Made by a program: the position numbers and the translations under genes. The notes below the pieces were generated by a model that was not told the DNA's origin, made no database searches, and saw only the letters and a program-made list of their open reading frames with translations. From REEB76 sp049698775 (GTDB lineage: Bacteria; Pseudomonadota; Gammaproteobacteria; Natronospirales; REEB76): 28,689 nt of DNA. The stretch is from contig JBAVYM010000050.1 of NCBI GenBank assembly GCA_049698775.1, positions 1 to 28,689 on the forward strand, read 5' to 3'. This document shows, in pieces, positions 22,956 through 28,689 of this stretch; the first letter of the stretch is position 1; each line of letters starts with the position of its first letter.

Positions 22956-25578
22956 GCCGGAACTCCTTCAGGGTTATCTTGAAAGTGCTGCCGCTTGCGC
23001 CGGACTCCACCTTGATGTCACCTTGCATGCGCGCCACTCCCTTTTTCACGATGGACAGGCCGATACCGGTCCCCGGATAAGTTTCCGTGCCGTGCAAGCG
23101 CTCGAATACGTTGAAAATTCGATCCCGGTGTTCGGGGGCAATGCCGATGCCGTTATCCGAAACCGCCAGCATCACTCGCCCATCGCGAGTCTCGGCCCGG
23201 ACAGTCACCTCCGGTTTGACTCCCGGTGCCACGAATTTGACCGCATTGCCGACCAGATTGAGAACCACCTGCTTGAGCACTCCGCGGTGCGCCTGCACCA
23301 TCAGGGCCGGAACTTCCGCCCGGACCCTAGCCTGACGCATTTCCGCCTCCGGTGCCAGTTCCGCGACCGCTTCTTGCACCACCTCGTCCAGCCGCACGGC
23401 GTCCAGGACCATGTGCGCCCGGCCGATATGGCTGTAAGCCAGCAGATCCTGAATCAGCACATCCATGTTCTGCGAGGCTTTCACGATGCGCGCAAGGTAG
23501 TTGCGCCCGCTCTCGTCCAGATGGGGTCCGCAATCTTCCAGTACCGCGTTCGCGAACCCGTGCATGGCCCGCAGCGGTGCGCGCAAATCGTGGGCCACCG
23601 AATACGCAAAGGCATCCAGCTCGCGGTTGCTGCTGTCGAGTTCCTCGGTGCGTTCAGCCACGCGCTGCTCCAGACCATGCATGTGGTTGCGCAGCGCATC
23701 GTTGAGACGCACGTTATCGAGCCCCACGGAGGTGATCTGGGCGAGTTGCGTGAGCAGCATTTCGTCCTGCGCATCGAATTCACCTTCCACCTTGTCGGAT
23801 ACCACCAGGATTCCGGTCGGCTTGCCCGCGGTAGTCAGCGGCACCACCAAGAGACCGTGCAACGGAAGTTGCGCAAGTTTGTGCGTATTCATCTCGCGGA
23901 ACAGCGGATGGGATTTGAATTCTTCCGTGGTCAGCCGCAAGGGGCGTTTTTCCGCCAGCAGTCTGCATAGGCTCATGCCGTCCACGGCGGTTTCCAGATC
24001 CGCCCAACGTGCGTACTGCGGCGCCAGCGAAATGCGCCGCTCGATGCCATCCTGGTCCGCCTGAAGCCGGCTGCGCACCACCGCAAGATTGGCGCCGACA
24101 AGTTGCCGGGCACGCTCCACCCCGATTTGCAACACCTGTCCGAAACCCTGGGCCGCCGCGATCTCCAATGAGGCCGCGGCCAGCACCTGCAATTCCCTGG
24201 CACGCTGTTCCATGGCCGCCTGTGCCTGTTTGCGTGGCGAAATGTCATAGACCAGCGCCAGATGCACCACATGCCGGTCCATTGCCATGGAACTTACCTG
24301 CATTTCCACATCCAGGAAGCTTCCATCCTTGCGCCGGTGCCGCCATCCCCCCGCGCGCCAATACTGGTCGCTTGCGACAGTGGGTTTGATTGTCCTGAGG
24401 CGTTCGGCTTCCTCCGGTGGACGTATGTCGAAAATCGTCATGCCCAGGAATTCCTGCCTCGAATAGCCATACTGCCGCAACGCCGCGCGGTTGACTTCGA
24501 GAAAGCGGCTGGTCTCGGGATCGTAAACCCACATGGGTGCCGGATTATCTTCAAAGAAATAGCGGAAGCGCGCCTCACTGCGCCGCAATGCCTCAGCCGC
24601 GACATGCGATTGCGAATCCGACGCCTGCCGCAGCCGCCGTATCCAGCGGCTCGCCACAATCACTCCGCCCAGGGATACCGCGATCAGCAGCAGCGCAAGT
24701 ATCCACACCACGAAATGCTGCACGGTGAATTGAGTGGTGATCTGCGTCCGCAAATTGTCTGGAATCGGTGCGCCGAGAATGGCGGCGGCGCGCATATCCT
24801 GCCAATGATTATCCATCAGGATGAACAGAACCAAAGTAAGCGCAAACATGGAGGTAGCCAACAACAGCTTGTGGGCGGAAAATGGTTCGGTGGGCGCATG
24901 CGATAAATAGCGTTGTTTGGCGCGTTCTACCATCGGAGAGGCAAGCAATATCATGGGAGCGACGGTGACAAGTGACTGCATGAAATTGCCCAGCCACCAA
25001 TTCAGCCAGGTGGCGACCAAATCAGTCCCATTCGCGGCGACATCAAATGCGGAAATGAAGGCGCCGATGGAACTCACCATCGCCGCTGCGAATGAAGCCG
25101 CCAGGAACAACGCCCAGGAGCGGCGGCTGCGCAGCGCATAGCCGCCGGAAAGCGTGCAAAAGCACAGGAAATACACACTCAAACCGAGCGGATAATGCAG
25201 CGCATTCACCAAAGCGATGGCAACCGGCACCCCCGCGTGCAGGGTGCTGAAAAGCGTGGCCAGATAGGCCGGTATTGCCGCCCATTCAAGGCCCAGCCAC
25301 ATTACCAGCAGCACGCAGATGGACCAGGGCAGATAGAACTGCAGGTCTATGGGTACGCCGAACAGGCTGAATCGCCAGGCATTCCAGGCGAAGCTGTCGC
25401 CGCTGATTCCCCACCACACACAGATGGCGATAAGCGCGAACCACAATGCCGCCAGCACCAAACTGGCGGAATCCATCTGACTCAGGGTATTGACCAGGGA
25501 CAATGGGCGCCAGCGCAGTTGCTTCAGGTCTGCTGGCCCGTTCTGCGCGAATACAAAATTGGTTTCCGCTGATTGCAT
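22948..25578 (-). CDS. Membrane-bound hybrid-sensor histidine kinase (PAS-GAF)
   Basis: 876 residues. The N-terminal third (about 38-310) has roughly eight hydrophobic segments, resembling MASE-type integral-membrane sensor regions. A PAS domain (331-455, ending YDISPRK), a GAF domain (465-625) and a coiled-coil linker (627-660) follow. The HisKA segment is FAYSVAHDLRAPLRAMHGF with His663, and the HATPase (765-872) has N778 (NLVGNAVKF), DNGIGI and GTGIGLSIVKK. The AHDLRAPLR type and the adjacent Rcp1-like regulator are typical of phytochrome-related kinases, but no chromophore-binding PHY region is seen. There is no receiver domain of its own. It is first of the three-gene operon and divergent from tRNA-Pro. 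The ligand of the membrane region is unknown. Confidence 0.92.
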   Translation of the reverse strand: MQSAETNFVFAQNGPADLKQLRWRPLSLVNTLSQMDSASLVLAALWFALIAICVWWGISGDSFAWNAWRFSLFGVPIDLQFYLPWSICVLLVMWLGLEWAAIPAYLATLFSTLHAGVPVAIALVNALHYPLGLSVYFLCFCTLSGGYALRSRRSWALFLAASFAAAMVSSIGAFISAFDVAANGTDLVATWLNWWLGNFMQSLVTVAPMILLASPMVERAKQRYLSHAPTEPFSAHKLLLATSMFALTLVLFILMDNHWQDMRAAAILGAPIPDNLRTQITTQFTVQHFVVWILALLLIAVSLGGVIVASRWIRRLRQASDSQSHVAAEALRRSEARFRYFFEDNPAPMWVYDPETSRFLEVNRAALRQYGYSRQEFLGMTIFDIRPPEEAERLRTIKPTVASDQYWRAGGWRHRRKDGSFLDVEMQVSSMAMDRHVVHLALVYDISPRKQAQAAMEQRARELQVLAAASLEIAAAQGFGQVLQIGVERARQLVGANLAVVRSRLQADQDGIERRISLAPQYARWADLETAVDGMSLCRLLAEKRPLRLTTEEFKSHPLFREMNTHKLAQLPLHGLLVVPLTTAGKPTGILVVSDKVEGEFDAQDEMLLTQLAQITSVGLDNVRLNDALRNHMHGLEQRVAERTEELDSSNRELDAFAYSVAHDLRAPLRAMHGFANAVLEDCGPHLDESGRNYLARIVKASQNMDVLIQDLLAYSHIGRAHMVLDAVRLDEVVQEAVAELAPEAEMRQARVRAEVPALMVQAHRGVLKQVVLNLVGNAVKFVAPGVKPEVTVRAETRDGRVMLAVSDNGIGIAPEHRDRIFNVFERLHGTETYPGTGIGLSIVKKGVARMQGDIKVESGASGSTFKITLKEFRRE

Positions 25579-25666
25579 GCTGTTTTTTTCTCGCAGGCGG
25601 AAACGGATGCCGGCACCCGCTCAACCTGCTGCAAATGCTGCGGAAGGTCCCTCTCCCCAAAAACCC

Positions 25667-25680
25667 GGCGCAATTGCGCC
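25667..25680. promoter_or_regulatory. Perfect 14-bp palindrome over the tRNA-Pro -35 box
   Basis: GGCGCAATTGCGCC is self-complementary over all 14 bases and contains the -35 hexamer TTGCGC of the tRNA-Pro promoter. It lies in the 135-bp gap between the kinase gene and the tRNA, so a bound protein could affect either. No protein is known for it. Confidence 0.4.
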
Positions 25681-25702
25681 ACCCCCGGCCTTGCTTTATA
25701 GT
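25674..25702 (+). promoter_or_regulatory. Sigma-70 promoter of tRNA-Pro
   Basis: TTGCGC (25674-25679), a 17-bp spacer and TATAGT (25697-25702), followed by the GC-rich ACGCGACC, 12 bp before the tRNA. The same TATAGTACGC core occurs at the rpsT promoter. Confidence 0.75.
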
Positions 25703-25713
25703 ACGCGACCTTT

Positions 25714-25790
25714 CGGGGTGTAGCTCAGCCTGGTAGAGCACTACGTTCGGGACGTAGGGGCCGCAGGTTCAAATCCTGTCACCCCGACCA
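25714..25790 (+). tRNA. proK: tRNA-Pro(CGG)
   Basis: A 77-nt cloverleaf. The acceptor strand CGGGGTG pairs with CACCCCG, the discriminator is A, and CCA is encoded. The D-arm is GCTC/GAGC; the anticodon stem CTACG/CGTAG encloses TTCGGGA, giving anticodon CGG (proline CCG codons). The T-arm is GCAGG-TTCAAAT-CCTGT. It has its own promoter. Parts of its 3' end recur twice downstream. Confidence 0.95.
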
Positions 25791-25962
25791 ATCGCTACAC
25801 TTCTCGCTCACCGATTCATCCATGATAGTCACCCCGGCCACGCCATCCCTGGCGTGGCGTTCGGCGAGAACGGACTGCCACTGGCAGTCCGTTAAACCAC
25901 CCGCCTCACCCTGTCACCCCGACCAATCGTTACTTTCTCTCGTTCACAGCGCCATCCTTGGC
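25775..25962 (+). repeat. tRNA-Pro 3'-end repeats downstream of the tRNA
   Basis: Twenty bases spanning the T-arm 3' strand, acceptor, CCA and the next four bases (25775-25794) recur exactly at 25910-25929. A third copy of the last 13 tRNA bases, with one mismatch, is at 25828-25840. Similarity between the two long copies continues weakly (TTCTCG, TCAC) and ends in CGCCATCC(C/T)TGGC at 25841-25853 and 25950-25962. The layout resembles the rtT repeats behind tyrT in E. coli, which also contain tRNA 3' ends. Confidence 0.75.
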
Positions 25963-26148
25963 CGGCTTGCCGGCCCGCACTTTACGGGCTACGCTTCCTG
26001 CTCCGCCAGAAAAGTCCAGGGCAGTCTTCCATGACTGCCCGTTCGCTGGTGCGAAGCGGCGCTTCGCATTCGTCCAGCTCACCCCTGTGCGGGCGTTCGA
26101 CCGGATCGAACAGCCGCCGGCATTTCCGCTAAAGCACGTTCCAAGCTC
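25791..26148. other. Non-coding hairpin-dense tract after tRNA-Pro
   Basis: About 360 bp without a credible gene but with at least six hairpins: GCCACGCC/GGCGTGGC (25837-25858), AACGGACTGCC/GGCAGTCCGTT (25869-25893), GGCCGGC/GCCGGCC (25960-25975), GGGCAGTC/GACTGCCC (26019-26040), TGCGAAGC/GCTTCGCA (26050-26068) and GTTCGA/TCGAAC (26095-26111). None has a T-run, so they are not classic terminators. They may protect or process the tRNA transcript, or be REP-like elements. Confidence 0.6.
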
Positions 26149-26574
26149 TCAGCGCGTCAGTTCCACCAGCAGACGGGTGATTTCCGAGCCAACACGCCGC
26201 AGTTCGATGCGGTGGGAGTGGGTGAGTTTGTCGAGCATGGCCGAACCCCGGACGGTCAGCACCACGTGCACTCGTCGGTGATCGGTCTGGGAATCCTGGC
26301 GTTTTACCAGGCGATGATGCTGCAAACGGTTTATCAAGCCCACCGCACTGTTATGCCGGACGTGCAGACGGGCCGCCAGTTGGCTGATGGTCGGGGGCGC
26401 GCCGCCGGGAAAGCCCTTGATGGCCAACAGCGCCTGGTGCTGTTGCGGGGTAAGCCCCAAATTCAAGGCAATCTCTTCGCTGGTGCGTAGGAACTTGCGC
26501 AGCGCCGAACGGAAATTCGCCAGGGTCATATAATCGGCCGCGCTCACCGGCGTTATCTCCGCCGGCGTGTTCAT
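26149..26574 (-). CDS. MarR-family transcriptional regulator
   Basis: 141 residues from the ATG at 26574. The winged-helix core is clear: LGLTPQQHQALLAIKG, PPTISQLAARLHVRHNSAVGLINRLQHHRLVKRQ as the helix-turn-helix, and the wing DHRRVHVVLT. An in-frame ATG at 26619 would lie at the expected transcription start, so the downstream ATG is preferred, although neither has a strong ribosome-binding site. It is divergent from the CLC gene, with a palindrome and overlapping promoters between them, the usual arrangement for a MarR repressor controlling itself and its neighbour. A ligand cannot be predicted; halide, pH or an organic acid would all be guesses. Confidence 0.88.
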   Translation of the reverse strand: MNTPAEITPVSAADYMTLANFRSALRKFLRTSEEIALNLGLTPQQHQALLAIKGFPGGAPPTISQLAARLHVRHNSAVGLINRLQHHRLVKRQDSQTDHRRVHVVLTVRGSAMLDKLTHSHRIELRRVGSEITRLLVELTR

Positions 26575-26603
26575 GCGTTTCGCGGCCACCCGCGAATTGC
26601 TTG

Positions 26604-26633
26604 TTGATTTGTATCGCATCGCGATATATCATA
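26604..26633. promoter_or_regulatory. Divergent clc/marR promoters with shared operator candidate
   Basis: For the CLC gene (plus): TTGATT (26604-26609), a 17-bp spacer and TATCAT (26627-26632). For the MarR gene (minus): TATGAT at 26628-26633 with TTGCGG 18 bp upstream. The inverted repeat TATCGC-ATC-GCGATA (26612-26626) fills the plus-strand spacer and abuts the minus-strand -10, so one bound dimer could block both. A second 8-bp palindrome, GATATATC (26623-26630), overlaps it. Confidence 0.6.
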
Positions 26634-26682
26634 GCGCGCTTTCCGGCATCCCCGCAATTCATTTTCAACGACTGGAGAACTC

Positions 26683-28515
26683 ATGTCGCAAGGCGCGCAC
26701 TCGCCTGCCCGCGCACGGCCGCTTGCAGCCGGTCCGGACGGTTTCCGCATGCTGCTCATGTCCGTGCTGGCCGCCAGCATCGGCCTGGCCGCCGGTTTCG
26801 CCGCGTACATCCTCTATGGACTCATCGCGCTGTGCACGAACGTCGTGTATTTCCATTCGCTGTCGTTCAAGCTGCCGAACATCACCACCAACACGCTCGG
26901 CTGGTGGGTGATTATCGTGCCGGCCATCGGCGGACTCATCGTAGGCATCATGGCGAAGTACGGCTCCGACAAGATCCGCGGTCACGGCATCCCGGAAGCG
27001 ATCGAGGCCATCACCGTCAACCGCAGCCGCATTGCGCCGCGCGTGGCAATACTGAAACCGCTCTCTGCTGCCATAGCCATCGGCACCGGTGGGCCGTTTG
27101 GCGCGGAAGGTCCGATCATCCAGACCGGCGGCGCACTCGGCTCCATCGTCGGCCAGATCGTGCACATGACCGCCGCGGAACGGAAGGTGCTGCTCGGCTG
27201 TGGCGCGGCGGCAGGTATGGCCGCCACCTTCAGCACACCCATCGCCGGCGTGATTTTCGCCATCGAACTGATGCTGTTCGAATTCCGTTCGCGCTCCTTC
27301 ATCCCGCTGGTCATCTGCACCACCATTGCTACCGCCGTACATGTCTGGCTCATCGGTCCCGGACCCATGTTCACGGTCGGTACGGTGAATTTCGATATTG
27401 TGCACGGTTTGCCTTTCTATCTTTTGCTCGCGGTCATCTGCGGTCTCATGGCCGTAGTCATGAGCAAGGGTCTGTACTGGATCGAGGATCAATTCGAGAA
27501 ACTGCCGATTGACAAGATGTGGTGGCCGGCTATCGGCGCGGTTGGGCTCGGCATCATCGGCTTCTTCGTGCCGCGGGTGCTGGGCGTAGGTTACGGCACC
27601 ATCTCCGACATCCTCAACAATCATCTGACGCTCGGACTGCTGCTGCTGATCCTGGTATTCAAGAGCCTGGCGCTGCTGATTTCCCTCGGCTCCGGTACCT
27701 CCGGCGGTCTGCTGGCGCCCATGTTCATGGGCGGTGCGGCGCTTGGCGGCGCCTTCGCCATCATCGCGAATCACCTCATTCCGGGTGTGCATCTGGATCC
27801 CGGCGCCTTCGCACTGGTGGGTATGGCGGCGGTGTTTGCCGCGGCTTCACGCGCCACCTTCACCTTCATCATTTTTGCCTTCGAAATCACCCGCAACTAC
27901 AACTCGGTGCTGCCGTTGATGCTGGTATGCGTGATCGCCAATGCGATTGCGCTGCTGTTCCTGCGCGATTCCATCATGACCGAGAAACTGGTGCGCCGCG
28001 GCCTCAAGATTCACCTCGAGTACGAAGTGGATGTGCTGCATCAAGTCACGGTGGATGAAGTCATGGACCACAAACCCGTGACGCTCAAGGCCGACATGCC
28101 GGTATCGGAACTGGCGAGCCGCATTGGGCGCCATGATCGGACGGTGGCGCGCCACACCGGTTATCCATTGCTGGATGGGCAGGACCGGCTGGTGGGCATC
28201 ATCACCCGTGGCGATATCTTCCGCGCCCTGGAAAACAAAGTGGACGACAACACCACATTGCTGCAGGCCGGCAGCCGCCACCTGGAAGTGGCGTATCCCG
28301 ACGAAACCCTGCACGACGCGGCGGAAAAAATGCTGCGCCGCAACATCGGCCGCCTGCCGGTTGTGGATCCCAAGAATCCGGACAAGCTCGTCGGTTATCT
28401 GGGCCGCGCGCCGATTCTCGACGCCCGCCAGCGGCGTCTGTCGGAAGAATCCGAAATGGAAGCCGGTTGGCTCAGCCGTACCTTGCGCAAGCAGAGCAAA
28501 TCCAAGCCGACCTAA
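26683..28515 (+). CDS. CLC-family chloride channel/transporter with CBS domains
   Basis: A 610-residue integral membrane protein. The CLC core (about 20-440) has the anion-site motifs GHGIPE (100-105, usually GSGIPE), GAEGP (140-144) with gating Glu142, and SGGLLAP (340-346, usually GxFxP). Two CBS domains follow, at about 455-518 and 530-585 (EVMDHKPVTL...RLVGIITRGDI; GRLPVVD...LVGYLGRAPI), which in other CLCs bind nucleotides and regulate gating. The second Glu of the CLC-ec1 EE pair (Glu203, internal proton site) aligns by eye with Leu196, and the central Tyr445 position appears to be Met432, so it may be a channel or an atypical antiporter. GGAG precedes the ATG by five bases. It is probably repressed by the divergent MarR protein. 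Confidence 0.92.
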   Translation: MSQGAHSPARARPLAAGPDGFRMLLMSVLAASIGLAAGFAAYILYGLIALCTNVVYFHSLSFKLPNITTNTLGWWVIIVPAIGGLIVGIMAKYGSDKIRGHGIPEAIEAITVNRSRIAPRVAILKPLSAAIAIGTGGPFGAEGPIIQTGGALGSIVGQIVHMTAAERKVLLGCGAAAGMAATFSTPIAGVIFAIELMLFEFRSRSFIPLVICTTIATAVHVWLIGPGPMFTVGTVNFDIVHGLPFYLLLAVICGLMAVVMSKGLYWIEDQFEKLPIDKMWWPAIGAVGLGIIGFFVPRVLGVGYGTISDILNNHLTLGLLLLILVFKSLALLISLGSGTSGGLLAPMFMGGAALGGAFAIIANHLIPGVHLDPGAFALVGMAAVFAAASRATFTFIIFAFEITRNYNSVLPLMLVCVIANAIALLFLRDSIMTEKLVRRGLKIHLEYEVDVLHQVTVDEVMDHKPVTLKADMPVSELASRIGRHDRTVARHTGYPLLDGQDRLVGIITRGDIFRALENKVDDNTTLLQAGSRHLEVAYPDETLHDAAEKMLRRNIGRLPVVDPKNPDKLVGYLGRAPILDARQRRLSEESEMEAGWLSRTLRKQSKSKPT

Positions 28516-28516
28516 T

Positions 28517-28615
28517 TTAAGGAGTGGTCAGGTCTGCTGCCACTGCCGACCCGCTCCAACCGCCAGTCAAGACCACCACCAACAGCAGAATCGGTGAACA
28601 AATCAGGCTTTTCAT
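28517..28615 (-). CDS. 32-residue signal-peptide-like small ORF
   Basis: A minus-strand ORF, MKSLICSPILLLVVVL..., with GGAGA five bases before the ATG. It has a basic start, a hydrophobic core (about residues 8-17), small residues up to an AVAA cleavage-like site, and only five more residues (DLTTP) before the stop. It is either a truncated exported-protein gene, a small membrane peptide, or a chance ORF with a good ribosome-binding site. It converges with the CLC gene, stops two bases apart. No homologue is recognised. Confidence 0.4.
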   Translation of the reverse strand: MKSLICSPILLLVVVLTGGWSGSAVAADLTTP

Positions 28616-28689
28616 GGGTTTCTCCAATAGCTGGTGCATAAGAAACCACGCCGCCGGAACCGCAACAGGCGCTGGAAAATCCCTTTTAT

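Noticed and set aside
25869..25893. Strong hairpin as the tRNA-Pro terminator
   Set aside because: The stem is perfect (11 bp) but is followed by AAACC rather than a T-run, so it is listed only as part of the hairpin tract.
25775..25929. tRNA-Pro 3' repeats as boundaries of a genomic island
   Set aside because: The copies are only 135 bp apart with no coding content, so a local repeat array fits better than an integrated element.
26665..27792. 375-codon minus-strand ORF opposite the CLC gene
   Set aside because: His/Asp/Glu/Arg-rich shadow translation; the plus strand encodes an unmistakable CLC protein.

Overview
The window reads as chromosome from a moderately high-GC, non-enteric gammaproteobacterium. 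The best evidence is gene order. From the right, ispB / rplU-rpmA / obg / DUF2059-like gene / rpsT / murJ / ribF / ileS / lspA / ispH / fimT-type pilin / thiO follows the order I recall from Pseudomonas aeruginosa PAO1 (about PA4548-PA4569). Genus cannot be fixed from the sequence alone. No genuine frameshift is visible in any core gene.

Left part (1-5850): the 5' end of a creatininase-family gene (minus), then a POT/PTR2 peptide-proton symporter and a large secreted LVIVD-repeat protein (both plus). Next comes a roughly 2 kb segment between a complete tRNA-Thr(CGT) gene and a displaced 42-nt copy of that tRNA's 3' half. It carries two exported proteins on the minus strand, a DsbG-like disulfide isomerase and a DUF4242 protein. 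This looks like a small remnant genomic island at a thrW-type site; no integrase survives.

Centre (5850-19150): a cysteine-free Fur/Irr-like regulator, thiO (glycine oxidase), an orphan FimT/GspH pseudopilin, and the housekeeping cluster ispH-lspA-ileS-ribF-murJ (one minus-strand run). Then rpsT and a DUF2059 gene (plus), obg and rplU-rpmA (minus), and ispB (plus). Promoters and terminators are readable for rpsT, rplU-rpmA and ispB. Compared with Pseudomonas, the minor-pilin genes, fkpB and proB are missing from their expected places.

Right part (19150-28689): a three-gene minus-strand signalling operon. It encodes a membrane histidine kinase (PAS-GAF-HisKA-HATPase), a single-domain Rcp1-like response regulator, and a REC-PASx4-GGDEF-EAL protein with a degenerate GGDEF motif and an intact EAL site, suggesting phosphorelay control of c-di-GMP breakdown. 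Upstream and divergent is tRNA-Pro(CGG). It is followed by about 350 bp in which the tRNA 3' end recurs twice among at least six perfect hairpins. A MarR-family regulator and a CLC chloride transporter/channel with CBS domains are divergently arranged around a shared palindromic operator candidate. A 32-codon signal-peptide-like ORF closes the window.

I found no CRISPR array, no intact transposase or integrase, and no complete undescribed defence system. The least ordinary structures are the tRNA-Thr island scar, the tRNA-Pro repeat/hairpin tract and the kinase-to-c-di-GMP operon.
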